Source of the DNA: Sclerotiophoma versabilis
Taxonomy: Eukaryota > Ascomycota > Dothideomycetes > Pleosporales > Didymellaceae
DNA length: 64,000 nt
Assembly (NCBI GenBank): GCA_012274445.1
Contig: JAAROD010000058.1
Coordinates: 434,001-498,000, forward strand
Direction of reading: 5' to 3'
A program made the translations under genes and the position numbers. Below, piece by piece: positions 53,859 through 64,000 of this stretch (position 1 is the stretch's first letter; the number at the start of each line of letters is the position of its first letter). The notes under the pieces are model-generated. The model was not told the origin of the DNA and made no database searches. It worked only from the letters and a program-made list of their open reading frames with translations.

Positions 53859-55510
53859 TAGTACCAAAACCTACGTCAACAGCGATGATGGACGACAACA
53901 CCAACCATCCCGCTCCATTGAGGACGATGTTCTACCGGAGACCTCAACGCTTGGACGAACAATCACCTGGTCCAGCGCCTATATCCTTGTCATATCACGC
54001 GTTATTGGCAGCGGTATCTTCGCAACTCCCGGGGTCATCGTAAAGGCTGTAGGAAGCGTCGGTCTTAGTCTCTCCCTATGGGTGCTTGGTGCAATCATTG
54101 CAGCTTGTGGGCTCGCCGTTGCTCTTGAGTACGGATGCATGCTACCTCGATCCGGAGGCGAGAAAGTATATCTGGAGTTTACATATCGAAAGCCTCGATA
54201 CTTGGCCAGCACACTCATGGCTGTGCAAGCAATTTTGCTAGGCTTTACAGCTAGCAATTGCATTGTGTTTGCCCAGTATACACTATACGCGTTTGACATC
54301 GAGGCTACTGACTTTCTGCGCAAAAGTCTTGCCGTGGGACTACTCACTGCCATCACCATTATACATGGGTGCTTCAGGAGAACAGGTATCGCAATACAGA
54401 ACTTTCTGGGGTGGATCAAGGTCGGCTTGGTCGTGTTCATGGTCTTATCTGGACTGTTTGTTGTCATTTTCAAGCCAGAAGGTCTTGACGGGCGACGAAG
54501 CCACTTTCCTACAGGAGCGGATGTGTGGAAAGATACCGAGTGGAGTTGGGGCACAATCTCGACATCGCTGTTCAAGGTGTTCTACTCCTATGCTGGACTT
54601 AACAACATCAGCAACGTCCTCAACGAGGTCCGCAATCCTGTTCGAACATTGAAATCGGTCTCAATCATTGCACTCATCACAGCATGCATCCTGTATTCTT
54701 TAGTCAACGTTGCATACTTCATTGTTATCCCTCTGGAGGAGATCAAAGAAAGCAAAGAGCTTATTGCAGCGTTGTTCTTCGAAAAAGTCTTCGGTCCCAC
54801 GGTAGGCAAGGTTGTACTTCCGCTTGCAGTGGCTTTGTCAGGAGTTGGCAATGTCATGGTCGTCACTTTCGCATTGGTAAGCTGCTTTGCGTTCATGATA
54901 CACACTTTACTTATACCTAACAGGCTCGTCTCAACCAGGAGATTGCACGACAGGGGTTTCTACCTTTTCCCCAACTTCTCGCTTCGTCTAAACCTTTCAA
55001 TGCTCCTCTCGGCGGCCTCATCGTTCACTATATACCATCTTTGTTGGTCATAGCACTTCCACCCTCGGGTGAAGTGTACTCGTTCATTCTCGAGGTTGAA
55101 GGCTACCCGGGCCAGATCTTTGCATTAGCAACATCAGCTGGTTTACTTTGGCTTCGCTACACGAGACCCGATCTGAAGAGACCCTTCAGAGCCTGGAATT
55201 TGGCTATAGTGCTGCGCATCGCTCTCTGTCTTGCTCTGCTCGCCGCTCCGTTCTTTCCACCAGAGCACGATAGTAATACTGGTATCTGGTATGCAACTTA
55301 TGCCGTCGTAGGTGTCAGCGTGTGAGTGGCCCATTTACAATTTGTGTAGCATTTGATAATTGACTCTGATGTAGGATTTTGTTTGGCTTTGTGTATTGGT
55401 ATGTGTGGCTCAAACTCATTCCCAAATTGAGAGGTTACCGGGTGGAGGAGAAAGCCAGTGTATTGAATGATGGCACAACTATCACTCAACTCATTCATGT
55501 CGCAATTTAG
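53806..55510 (+). CDS. Amino-acid permease (APC/LAT family, Mup1-like)
   Basis: join(53806..54876, 54924..55321, 55375..55510), 534 aa. A hydrophilic N-tail of about 55 residues precedes twelve predicted membrane helices. Helix 1 carries the substrate-site GSGIFATPG of the APC superfamily (residues about 67-75). Further family features are GGEKVYLEFTYRKPRYLAS, FYSYAGLNNISNVLNEVRNPVRTLK (helix 6-7 region) and RPDLKRPFRAW. These match fungal high-affinity methionine/low-affinity LAT-type permeases of the plasma membrane. Intron 1 (54877-54923, 47 nt; GTAAGC, CTAAC, CAG) and intron 2 (55322-55374, 53 nt; GTGAGT to GTAG) are needed to reach ARLNQEIARQG and the last helix. Methionine as substrate is inference. 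Confidence 0.93.
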
Positions 55511-55895
55511 ATTACTCTTTCACAAAGCGACGGTGGATAGTGCGATAATTGCACAATATCGTAGCTGTAGTTGCGCAAACATGTTGCTGACCACTATTCG
55601 AGTTTCGTACATCACACAAAACTTGCCAAACGAACGACTTTTGTCAGCTGCACGACACCTGTTTACCAATCCAGCAAACTGGAACCACGTAATTGGAGCA
55701 GACATTGTGAGAATGGATTTGTTCCTCGGTATAGCATTTCAAATCGGATCACTCGGTTGCCTGAGCATATGGCGTGCTTGCGGGGAACTCTCAAGCTGAC
55801 ATATCAGCCAGCATACACATGTATTTCATGCATTTTGTATAAGATGCTGCTAATGCCAGTCCCGGAAAACATCAACTCGATACAAGATCATCAAT
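55511..55895. other. Intergenic, 0.39 kb
   Basis: Tandem spacer between the permease and the CmcJ-like gene. No gene or element identified. Confidence 0.5.
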
Positions 55896-56917
55896 ATGGC
55901 GACCGCCGCAGTCTCTTCACCTACTCCAGCTCCAGCGTATACTCCACAGGCTTTCCAGTCCACAAAAGATTCAAGAACCACTGCACCGCAAGATGTACAC
56001 ACGGTGCTAAATTACCACAAGCCAAACGAGGATGGCTCACCACCTCATCCCACCTACGTTGACCGTCCGGAGACATATGACCGCCCGTTTGAATCTCATC
56101 ATTTAGTTGTGCAGGATGTGCGAGGCCGTGAGAGCGAGTTTTCTCTTGATTCTAGTGGCTTCCAGTTCTACAAGCACCCAAGTGTGGAGAGAGATTTTGT
56201 AGATGACGATCAGATCAAAGACCAGTATTACAAAGAGACTGAACAGCTTCTGAAAGATGCGTGAGTAGACATGATACCCAGTAACCAAAGACCAAACAAT
56301 ACTGATCCTTAAAAGTACTGGCGCTACGCGCGTCCACATCTTTGACCACACCATCCGCCGCCAACCACCAGGCAATCCCACAACAAGTCGCCAGCTTCGC
56401 GGCCCCGTACAGCGTGTGCATATTGATCAATCCTATGATGCTGCGCTTTCTCGCGTACCCTTTCACCTTCCTGATGACGCCGACAAGCTGCTGCAATCTC
56501 GCGTGCAGATCATCAATGTATGGCGACCGATCAAAACTGTACAGCGCGACCCTCTCGCGGTAGCCGAGGCTAACAGCGTCTCCGATGATTCTTTGGTTGT
56601 TACTGAGCTTATCTATCCGACCCGCAGGGGCGAGACGTATGCCGTGAAGCATGATCCTGCACATCGGTGAGTTCCTCAGAATCAAAGACACAGACTTCAA
56701 GGAAGCAAATGCTAACGGTCGAGTTAGATGGTTTTACAAGTCAAATCTTAGTCCAGAGGAAGTCATACTTATCAAGTGCTTTGACTCGAAGAAGGATGGA
56801 CGTGCGAGATGTGTGCCGCATACTGCTTTTCACATTCCGGGTACTGAGGAGAAGGAAGGTAGGGAGAGCATCGAAGTGCGTGCTTTGGTGTTCCACGAGC
56901 AGGAGAGCCTGGAGTGA
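55896..56917 (+). CDS. CmcJ/NvfI/AsaB-family oxidoreductase (GA4 desaturase-like)
   Basis: join(55896..56260, 56316..56666, 56728..56917), 301 aa, normal for the family. Members include the 7-alpha-cephem methoxylase P8 chain-like proteins, AsaB and NvfI-related non-heme-iron/2-oxoglutarate enzymes of fungal secondary metabolism. Family hallmarks are VLNYHKPNEDGSPPHPTYVDRPETYDR at the N-terminus, RVHIFDHTIRR (with the candidate metal His/Asp), VHIDQSYDAA, QIINVWRPIKTVQRDPLA and HRWFYKSNLSPEEVILIKCFDSKKDGRARCVPHTAFHIPG. Introns: 55 nt (GTGAGT, ACTGAT, AAAAG) and 61 nt (GTGAGT, GCTAAC, TTAG). No synthase gene is adjacent; the upstream permease is the only possible partner. Cytosolic; substrate unknown. 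Confidence 0.93.
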
Positions 56918-57067
56918 ATGTATTACTCATATTGGTGATGATAGCAATGAAATATATGCTCGTTTTCTTAGTACTGCCCCAAGACATGTGGAACATTCAT
57001 CGGCTTGGATCTGAAGTGGTGGAATGGTGATACCCCGTTGGCTGTCCGTATTGCTTTCTTGTTTTTG

Positions 57068-57943
57068 TTAACGTGTGCTCCCAAGTCCGTCCATGCTGTT
57101 GACGAAGACGGTTTGATGGAAAGGAGCCCCACTGTTTCTGATTTGAACAAGTCTGCCTTCCCTGGCTTGGAATTTATTAACTATTGCGCGACAGTAAGCG
57201 AAATTGTGGGAGACGTTGTAGATTTGGCCAATAATGTCGATTGTTTTCCATCTAATGACGCCTTTCGACTCAAAGCTCTGTAGTACTGTATGATGAGACC
57301 CGTCGGCGTTGACACAACAACACCGATGTCTATGTAGTCTGTGTACTGTATGTGATACATTCATCTTCTAAATCCACAGACGTGTTGAGTTCTGGCACTC
57401 CTGACGGGGCAATCGTCGCAGCTCGAGTGAAAGCGCCCATGTACCCTAGACGTACCATGAACTGCTCAAGTACCGTCTCCTTTGCAAAGCTTTTCGAAAG
57501 TGGGATCAAAGCCGACATGTCTACTTGTTGCATAGCGGTCAAAGATGCCGTACGGTTTTGACAATATTTGAGACGTCTGACCCCAAATATTGTTCTTTCC
57601 TTGATAGGGGCGGACTTCTCCGCAGTTTTGGTCTCAACGATTGCGACCCTGTTTTCTCACCTTAACCGTGGCCCTTTCTGCAACCGGAAACTCAGCGAAC
57701 CGCGCACCCTCGATGCATCAACATTTACGTCTGTCTGTCAATCTCTCCGTTAGCGTCAAATTTCTCGTTGATATTACACTGGAGAGCCGTAAGAGTGCCT
57801 TCAAAATCGACTAAGCCATCTCGGGTACTACAATGGTGAGCCTCTTTGAGCATGCTACTGACGTTGCAAACCCTCGCTTTTTCAGCACCTCCAATAACGT
57901 CATGTCTAACATCGGAGAATCGCATGTTGGCGAGGATTTGCAT
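57068..57943 (-). pseudogene. Possible decayed gene, family unknown
   Basis: Coding-like peptides on the minus strand in three successive frames (57725-57943, 57330-57542, 57068-57364), separated by stops and lacking usable introns in my reading. The composition is unlike the shadows of neighbouring genes. Could also be chance. Confidence 0.25.
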
Positions 57944-58053
57944 TGTCGATACAGGGGGTCCTCTTCTTGCACGTGTTCGGTTGTGTATGGGCTTAAGTTC
58001 CTTTGTAGATGATAGTTGTGCTTAGTGCTGAAGTACATTGTCTAGCTAATAGA

Positions 58054-58065
58054 GGGGGGGGGGGG
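58054..58065. repeat. Poly(G) tract, 12 nt
   Basis: Twelve consecutive G on the + strand in non-coding DNA. Confidence 0.85.
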
Positions 58066-58245
58066 TGCCAAGTCTCACGTGATAGCGCGCAGCCGTGCCC
58101 CAGCCACCTCAGCTATCTATTGCGAAACACCTCACTACATCCACACCACACCACGCGCCTACACCACGTATCCACATCACGTATCGTTAGCTACTGCCTC
58201 CCTCACCCTGTTTGCCTACCTATCTGTCGTCTGCTTCAGTACACT

Positions 58246-58597
58246 ATCCTTGTGATCCTCACAAGGCCTCTGACGTGTGGCCGCACAGTGTCTTCTGCTT
58301 CCAGCACAAGCCCTGGCTGCTGCGCATCTTTGGGGTGCTACTCAAGCAAGTGCCAGTAGCGTAAGCACGACGTCCTATGCGATCACGACCTATGACTCAG
58401 CCGCTGTCTTCTGAAGCCGCTGCCACCCAACCGTCTCCACGCGCCGGTCGTTGGAATCAGTCCATCATCCTTGCGAACTTCACAAGGCCTTTGACGCGCA
58501 GTGGGCCCGGCGAATCTGCTCTAGCTTGACTCTGCTTCAGCACAGGCGTCGGCCTGCTGCCGTCATCGGGGTGGTTCTCAGGCCTGCACTGGCCGCG
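58246..58597. repeat. Imperfect direct duplication (two copies)
   Basis: Copy A about 58246-58361 and copy B about 58467-58597 share ATCCTTG-GA-CTTCACAAGGCCT-TGACG blocks, then CTGCTTC-AGCACA-GC and GGGGTG-T-CTCA-GC-AGTGCC. Many differences are C/T or G/A transitions. B has about 12 extra bases near its middle. Confidence 0.6.
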
Positions 58598-58759
58598 TGG
58601 ACACGGCGGGGCAGTTGTAACAGCGGGCAGCTTGCTGCTACAACAGAGTCAAGGCTGCTCAAAACAAAGCCTGGGTGGGCGGGTTCCCTCGCTGTGAGTC
58701 GCTGCGAGGGGGTTGTTATTAGTAAGTAAATTAAGTTGAATTTAGAAGAGCTGACTACA

Positions 58760-60300
58760 ATGACCACCTCCAACGCTGCCCCAAAAGGCAACATTCCTGT
58801 GCTAGTCTATCTTGGATCAGAACCTTTATCACTATCATGTTCGATGCGCATCCTGTATCGTGGACGTTGCAAGCAAATGACTATTGCGGTCAGAATCTCA
58901 GTCGCCCTCGACGGCTCTGAAGCCGACCAAACCTTTGTTGCGCAGTATGATGCTGATAACCTCACTATCACCCTTGATGCTACAACCGTACACATTCCCC
59001 ACGCGCGGCTCGGCGATATTGCGCGATCTACAAATTGTCGGATAAAGACGTTGTCGTTAAAGTTAAAGCAGCCATGTCCGCTCTGGTATCCGCGTCTAGA
59101 TCGTTTAGCACCCAAGCCCCAGCCAAGCTCTGTAGTCTCTTTCAATGAACTCGTACGACTCGCTAAAGCAATGGAAGTGCACATTGTCTTTGACTACAAT
59201 CGGCTGCGCGAGGATCTCCACGTGCCTCTCGGGCGAGCTGCGAAGGGAAAGGAGAAGCTGACTGGCTATCCTTGTGAAGATTATTACGCTGGAAACTGGA
59301 AGCTAAAAGATTGGACTATCTTCGGCCCCACAGACACTGCTGCTGCTCCTCCTACCTATGCTGATGCATCAAATAAACGGGCCAGGCCAGGTGGGTGTCT
59401 AATGTCGGTGGCAACCACATGACAGCTAACGCGTACGCAGACTCTAGCTCAGCATCATCATCTCCACCCTCTAAGCGTGTGATATTAGAACAATCGCGAT
59501 TGCAGGCGCAGCGCTTCTCATCCACCGAGCCTTTCACATCATCTTCTGCTGACGAGTGCAGTCCTAAAACGCATCCGAACGACGACGGCGATTTCCAAAC
59601 TTGGGCTATCAGCCAGGTGGTGAAGCGTGAATGCCCTGTTATTCTTAGACAAGTCCTGTCGGAGCTACTCCCTAATCTCGTACCGACTATGTTCGCCCTT
59701 CCACCATGGTACTCTTCGTCTCCGGAAGGCTCCAACTCCGACTCGGACTCCTCTCAGACCTCCCAGCTACCAAAGCTGACACCTCTTGGTGCAACCTTCG
59801 TTCCCTACCTTCTTGCGCACATACAACCCCAGCTTCAGAAGATGCTCACTAAAGCATTCTCTTACGAAGAACACCAGCGTCAAAGTGCGTGCTTGGACTT
59901 CGAAAACGAGATCGAAGACCACAAGGCAGAGATGAACCTGATAAAGGAAGATGGTATAGAGGCCTTGCAGAGAGAGGCTGGGTACGCGCTAGATGAGGCA
60001 AGGGAGCAAGGCAAAAACTTCACTGAGGAGCTCGACGAGGACGTTGACGCCGTGCGCGACAAAGGGAAGGAGGTCATTGAGGCTGTGCATTGGACACTGA
60101 AAACAATGAAGGAGGAAACACTGAAGGACGTAGCAGTGGAGTGGTTGGTAGCACGAGAGATGCGCAAGTACGAGAACAGCGCGATAGTCGCGGACTGGCG
60201 ACATTCGAAGTGGATGAGAGGCAGATGGAGGCGGGGCGCAGGGAAGGGCGGGTATCGGGGGCTCGGAGAGAGATGGAGGAAAGCTACACCATTACCCTGA
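58760..60300 (+). CDS. Two-domain coiled-coil protein, function unknown
   Basis: join(58760..59390, 59441..60300), 496 aa. Exon 1 encodes a mixed alpha/beta N-terminal domain (ARLGDIARSTNCRIKTLSLKL; SVVSFNELVRLAKAMEVHIVFDYNRL). Exon 2 encodes a Ser-rich linker, a helical block (FQTWAISQVVKRECPVILRQVLSELLP), a coiled coil rich in Glu/Asp (LDFENEIEDHKAEMNLIKEDGIEALQREAG region) and a basic C-terminus (RGRWRRGAGKGG). The 50-nt intron (GTGGGT, AGCTAAC, GTACGCAG) is phase 1 and joins KRARP to DSSSASS. The ATG at 58760 is used because the frame upstream begins only at a TTG. This type of protein is repeated in some Pleosporales genomes in my recollection, but I cannot name a family. Confidence 0.75.
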
Positions 60301-60989
60301 ACTTGCTGGGCGGTGCGTTGGGTGTTGAGCAGTTGCATAAAGAAGCAGTGACTAACAGTCCCTGGAATCTGGATAAAGTATCTCAAATCCCTTGTGCATT
60401 TGAGCGCTTGTTCAAAAGGCTTTTCGGGCTTGAAAGCAAGACCTGGCCTAGCATGAAATCAGCATTAGAAGATGAAAACATATCCTGTCAGTTAATTGCA
60501 CTTTAAGACTTGGAGATACTACCACCGCATGCCGGAGCACTAGTGCAGCATTTGTGTAGCCCTAGGGGCCGTACAAATCTGCTGGAGACTTGCATGCCAA
60601 ATGTTAACCCAGAGGACCTTAGTCCTGGAGGTATATTAGAATTGACTACACGAAGTAGAATCTTGGATTTTATCTGTGTTTCATGTAGGACTGCTTCTTT
60701 CAACAGAATCGAAATTAAGACATACAAGCCTGAGAGCAGTATTGTACGTCAGGGAAAGCTGTGTTCGAGAGGCTGCTAGATGCCTGATCCGGTAGTGCAA
60801 GACAAAGATAGGGTCACAATATACGCAACGAAAATGGCTTTTGGAGAAACCTTTCTTCAAACTTCATCCCCCAATCACGACATGTCATTTAGCATTAGAT
60901 GTTCTTGCGCCTTGCAACCCTTAGTGGACTCTACTCACACCTACGATGCATTTCTAATGTACACTTGTATCATTCGACACATTTCTAAA
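60301..60989. other. Convergent intergenic region, 0.7 kb
   Basis: Between the coiled-coil gene (+) and the acyl-CoA dehydrogenase (-). Short frames such as 60510-60779 have no domain. Nothing called. Confidence 0.5.
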
Positions 60990-62288
60990 TCAATAACTGC
61001 GCGGCAGCTCCAAAACCTTCTCGCTGATGTAGTTCAGGATCATTTCTCGGCTAACAGGAGCGATGCGTGGCACCATGCACTCTCTAAACCAGCGCTCGAC
61101 ATCATACTCAGCCGCATAACCCATGCCACCGTGGCTCAAGATCGCTCTCTCGCATGCTTTGAAAGCCGCCTCTGCTGCCAGGTACTTCGCACTGTTTGCT
61201 GCAATGCCAACCGCATCTTGTCGAATAGAGGAGTCTGACGTGCTCGCATCGTAGAGACGAGCAGCGTGATATGTTGCTAGCTTAGCAGCCTCGAGATTCA
61301 TGTAAGCATCAGCGAGCGGGTGAGCGATGCCCTGGTTCATGCCAATGGGCCTGTTGAAGACCTTACGCTCACGAGCATAGCCAGCAGCCTTCGCCAGCGC
61401 TGCGTAACCCAACCCTAGTGCCTCGCCAGCAAGCAAACATCTTTCAGCATTCATGCCATCTAAAATGATCTTGAAACCCTGCCCTTCCTTGCCAATTAGA
61501 GTGCTGGCAGGCACCCGGTAGTTGTCAAAGAACACTTCATTCGCGTCCACCGCACGGCCTCCCATCTTTTTAATTCTTTTGATTTCGAGTCCAGGGTTGC
61601 TCTTATCCACATCGATGCAAAACAAGGAGAGCGCCTGGCTGGGCTTGGGGGCCTCTTCAACGGCCTTTGTACGAGCGAGAAGGATCATTTTTGATGCGAC
61701 CTGAGCGCAGGTTATCCAGATCTTCTGACCGGTGATTGAGTACGTATTGTCGTCTTGCTTTTTTGCTGCAGTCGCCAGGGCGAGGGTGTTGAGACCAGCA
61801 TTGGGTTCTGTGACGCCGAAACATGTTCGCCACTCTCCTGAAATGATCTTTGGTATAGTCTCTTCGAGCTGTTCCTTGGTCCCGAATTTGGCCAATGGCT
61901 GGGTTGCGTATACATTCGCATGAATCGCCTGCGCTCCTGCCATGCCAGCTCCAGATTCGGCTATTGTCTGCATCATGATGGTGGCTTCCGAGATTCCCAG
62001 ACCAGCACCCCCATAAGCTTCTGGCAGCGCTACCCCGAGCCAGCCATCAGCTGCAAGAGCTGCATGAAAATCCTTGGGATCGGTTCCATCTTGATCATGT
62101 TCTTGCCAGTACGTGTTGGGGAACTTTGCGCAAACTTGACTGATCGCTTCTCGGACCATTAACTGGTTCTCGGTGAACCCTGTAGTTTCCATGATCCGCC
62201 GTGGGGTGGTGGTCGAGAACGCTCGTTTCCGCGCGGGCAGCCATGGCCGGCTGCAAGTTCGCAAAGTCACCCTGCAAAGTTGAGACAT
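60990..62288 (-). CDS. Acyl-CoA dehydrogenase, mitochondrial-type
   Basis: Single exon, 432 aa from the ATG at 62288. It is an FAD enzyme introducing the alpha-beta double bond in acyl-CoA beta-oxidation or branched-chain catabolism. N-, middle and C-terminal ACAD domains are all present: LGVALPEAYGGAGLGISEA and GMAGAQAIHANVYATQPLAKFG; WRTCFGVTEPNAGLNTLALAT and WITCAQVASKMILLART; then VFFDNYRVPASTLIGKEGQGFKIILDGMNAERCLLAGEALGLG, YARERKVFNRPI, and AILSHGGMGYAAEYDVERWFRE with the family C-terminal Glu region. The first 32 residues (Arg/Ser/Thr, acid-free) look like a mitochondrial presequence ending before METTGF. The frame is open upstream to 62390, but from a TTG only. C-terminus PRSY is not a PTS1. 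Substrate class not assigned. Confidence 0.95.
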   Translation of the reverse strand: MSQLCRVTLRTCSRPWLPARKRAFSTTTPRRIMETTGFTENQLMVREAISQVCAKFPNTYWQEHDQDGTDPKDFHAALAADGWLGVALPEAYGGAGLGISEATIMMQTIAESGAGMAGAQAIHANVYATQPLAKFGTKEQLEETIPKIISGEWRTCFGVTEPNAGLNTLALATAAKKQDDNTYSITGQKIWITCAQVASKMILLARTKAVEEAPKPSQALSLFCIDVDKSNPGLEIKRIKKMGGRAVDANEVFFDNYRVPASTLIGKEGQGFKIILDGMNAERCLLAGEALGLGYAALAKAAGYARERKVFNRPIGMNQGIAHPLADAYMNLEAAKLATYHAARLYDASTSDSSIRQDAVGIAANSAKYLAAEAAFKACERAILSHGGMGYAAEYDVERWFRECMVPRIAPVSREMILNYISEKVLELPRSY

Positions 62289-62533
62289 CGCTAGGACAGA
62301 GTTTTGACTTGTTTGAGCAATCAGACGGCATAGAGAAAATGCGATTGTCTTCGAACGCGATGGCGAAAGTACATAGCCGACCTCCGGCAACCTGGTGGGT
62401 CACCGTGCGCCTCGGAGCGAAACCGAACCCCAGATCGACGGTTTCTGATCGCGGGCTGCGTCCTAGTGCCGAACGAGACTGATACCTTGCTGCCATCCTC
62501 ACCGACTTCGACCTGTTTTTGACACTGAGCGGA

Positions 62534-62549
62534 GGGGGGGGGGGGGGGG
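62534..62549. repeat. Poly(G) tract, 16 nt
   Basis: Sixteen consecutive G on the + strand, about 250 bp upstream of the acyl-CoA dehydrogenase start (as poly(C) on its strand). Confidence 0.85.
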
Positions 62550-63221
62550 TTGCACAAACTCATCTTACACGGTCATTCTTCAGTGCTCACGCAACTTACC
62601 AAGAGGTCACCGAGCTCCATAACAATTGAAGTCCTTAATGACGTCGTCCGCCAGAGGCGGTGCTTCGTGTCCGTGACCTCGGATCGATCATTGTACAACT
62701 TGCGAGAATCGAAACAGACTTGGAAACTCCAACAAATCAATATCACATGGCGTGAGAGCCATCCTTGACTTGGGATGGATGGGCGAGTTGTTCATCCGGT
62801 TACGAGCGTCGCGTGGTGCACGCATCTCAGAAAACTTTTGTGCCATGACCGCGGGAACTCAACCCCAGCGAAGACGGGATAATTGATACTAGATCCTTGC
62901 GACTCTGCGGGGAACAACACGCGGGGAGATAGAATCGATCCAGCTCACGGGCTACAATCTGGGGTCGATTCGTGGAGCAATGTTACTTAGGCGTCGTCGC
63001 CCAGGGTTAGCCAAGTCGCTTGCAGACACCAAGACAACAACAGCTGTCGCGATAGGCGGAAATCACCAGGACATCAATTCTTCCGGTTCCTCGTGGCTTA
63101 GACCTTCACAGGAACCTGACGACCGCTGTCAACAGCATCTTGGACATTGTGGAGTTGAATCTTTACAGTTACGAGTATACATCACACTACTCCAATTAGG
63201 CGAGCAGCGGTCATGGCTGAG

Positions 63222-63229
63222 TATTTAAA
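63222..63229 (+). promoter_or_regulatory. TATA-like box of pectate lyase gene
   Basis: TATTTAAA about 107 bp before the start codon, with a CCAAT at 63192-63196. Position and motif suit a regulated secreted-enzyme promoter. Confidence 0.5.
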
Positions 63230-63335
63230 CACCCAGGGAAGCTGCAGAAATGCATCATCGCCAGCTGCAGATCTTCACTCGACTTGAAAGATATCAACTG
63301 TTCAATAGCCCCGTGATCCAAGCTTGATTGTCAAA

Positions 63336-64000
63336 ATGAAGCTCACTTCTGCTCTCGTCCTTCCGCTCATTCCTGCACTTTCATCAGCAGCTGCACTTGG
63401 TCGCCGGCAGAACCAGCAAGGCGATGGTCCTCAAGGTGGTACCGATGCCACACAGGGTGATCTCGGTGAACGCCCTGCACCACGCTTCCCCTTCCCTCGC
63501 GTCGAGTTCCCAGTCCCTAAGGAGACTGTCGTCCTCAACGAGACCATGTACATCTACCCTGGTCAGACCTTCGACGGACAGATGAAGCGTTACGAGCGTG
63601 AGGAAGGCAGCTGCAACGAACAGGCTGAAGGAACTGATGCCGATGCTGTCTTCAACCTGTTGCCTGGAGCCACCATCAGGAACGTCGTCATCGGCAAGCA
63701 CCAGTCGGAAGGTATTCACGCACTGGGTGACGCCTGGGTTGAGAATGGTGAGTCAAAATCCTGCATTGAGCCGTCATATTCCAACACTAACACTTCCTCC
63801 AGTCTGGTGGGAAGATGTCTGCGAGGACGCCTTGACCTCCAAGGGCCTCAACACCCAACTCCGAGTCATTGGCGGCGGAGCCCGTAATGCTCAAGACAAG
63901 ATCTTCCAAGATAACAGTCTTGGAGGCAAGTTCAACATTACTGGTTTCTACGCCGAAACCTTCGGCACCTTCTACCAATCCTGCGGCAACTGCCTGAACC
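63336..64000 (+). CDS. Secreted pectate lyase, PL3 family (3' end outside window)
   Basis: join(63336..63747, 63803..>64000). A signal peptide (MKLTSALVLPLIPALSSAAA) is followed by a Gly/Gln-rich pro-region and the PL3 fold: VPKETVVLNETMYIYPGQTFDGQMKRYER, VFNLLPGATIRNVVIGKHQSEGIHALGDAWVENVWWEDVCEDAL, RVIGGGARNAQDKIFQDN and FYAETFGTFYQSCGNC. These are the conserved beta-helix turns, including the VCEDA block holding catalytic Asp/Glu and Ca ligands. The enzyme cleaves de-esterified homogalacturonan by beta-elimination outside the cell and is typical of plant-interacting fungi. The intron 63748-63802 (55 nt; GTGAGT, CACTAAC, CTCCAG) falls inside the ENVWWED motif. The protein continues beyond base 64000, so length and C-terminal domains are unknown. 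Confidence 0.93.

Larger units (their letters stand above)
56918..58759. other. Gene-poor region with duplicated segment, 1.8 kb
   Basis: Reverse-strand open segments between 57943 and 57068 switch frame repeatedly (for example VDFEGTLTALQCNINEKFD, then VRLGYMGAFTRAATIAPSGVPELNTSVDL) and look like the remnant of a gene rather than an intact one; I cannot name it. G12 and an imperfect direct duplication, listed separately, occupy 58054-58600. Confidence 0.5.
62289..63335. other. Divergent intergenic region, 1.0 kb
   Basis: Shared upstream region of the dehydrogenase (-) and the pectate lyase (+). Contains a G16 run and the lyase TATA-like box. No gene seen. Confidence 0.6.

Noticed and set aside
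1..64000. CRISPR arrays, phage defence systems, integrons or other prokaryotic elements
   Set aside because: Spliceosomal introns and fungal gene families throughout exclude a prokaryotic context; no regularly spaced repeats were seen.

Overview
The window is eukaryotic nuclear DNA from a filamentous ascomycete, most probably Dothideomycetes (Pleosporales-like). The evidence is short introns of 44-161 nt with GT(N)4 donors, CTAAC/CTGAC-type branch sites and CAG/TAG acceptors. Typical Pezizomycotina families are also present: Zn2Cys6 regulator, HET-domain protein, NMA111-type HtrA, GH81 and PL3 carbohydrate-active enzymes. Species and genus cannot be fixed from sequence reading alone. Genes are monocistronic on both strands. 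Where introns are needed I rebuilt them by hand; 'join' coordinates are in the evidence text.

Layout. 1-2.4 kb: nothing convincing. 2.4-3.7 kb (-): inositol monophosphatase-family enzyme. 4.9-5.9 kb (+): F-box/2EXR-like protein. 6.3-7.9 kb (+): basic coiled-coil gene with unsettled splicing. 8.0-9.9 kb (+): mitochondrial GatB (PET112). 10.3-12.1 kb (+): long disordered ORF. 12.6-13.2 kb (-): ribosomal protein uL15. 13.5-14.4 kb (-): WW-domain protein. 16.1-19.4 kb (+): secreted GH81 beta-1,3-glucanase with an unusual Pro/Gln-rich tail. 20.1-23.3 kb (-): COPII subunit SEC24 with a GC-AG intron. 24.1-24.8 kb (-): AP-2 sigma subunit in five small exons. 25.8-26.8 kb (+): secreted class 3 lipase. 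27.6-29.3 kb (-): cytochrome P450. 30.6-31.0 kb (-): small single-TM protein. 32.3-34.4 kb (-): Zn2Cys6 transcription factor. 35.4-38.5 kb (-): NMA111 protease. 39.4-39.9 kb (-): small Lys-rich nuclear-type protein.

42.2-44.5 kb (+): large multi-pass membrane protein. 45.0-46.3 kb (+): BTB/POZ-like protein. 47.2-47.9 kb (+): small integral membrane protein. 48.0-50.0 kb (-): HET-domain protein. 50.2-52.9 kb (-): DNA helicase CHL1. 53.8-55.5 kb (+): amino-acid permease. 55.9-56.9 kb (+): CmcJ/NvfI/AsaB-family oxidoreductase. 58.8-60.3 kb (+): two-exon coiled-coil protein of unknown function. 61.0-62.3 kb (-): acyl-CoA dehydrogenase. 63.3 kb to the window end (+): 5' part of a secreted PL3 pectate lyase.

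The genes do not form one pathway. Housekeeping functions (translation, vesicle coats, endocytic adaptor, genome stability, protein quality control) alternate with secreted degradative enzymes (GH81, lipase, PL3) that fit a plant-associated or saprotrophic fungus. No polyketide synthase, NRPS or terpene synthase accompanies the P450, the permease or the CmcJ-like enzyme, so no biosynthetic cluster is claimed. No tRNA, rRNA, CRISPR or intact transposon was recognised. The items most worth checking are the GC-AG intron in SEC24, the presequence-like extension of NMA111, the HET gene whose reading depends on a stop-containing 45-nt intron, the GH81 tail, an imperfect duplication near 58.3 kb, and a possible small secreted cysteine-rich protein near 41 kb.
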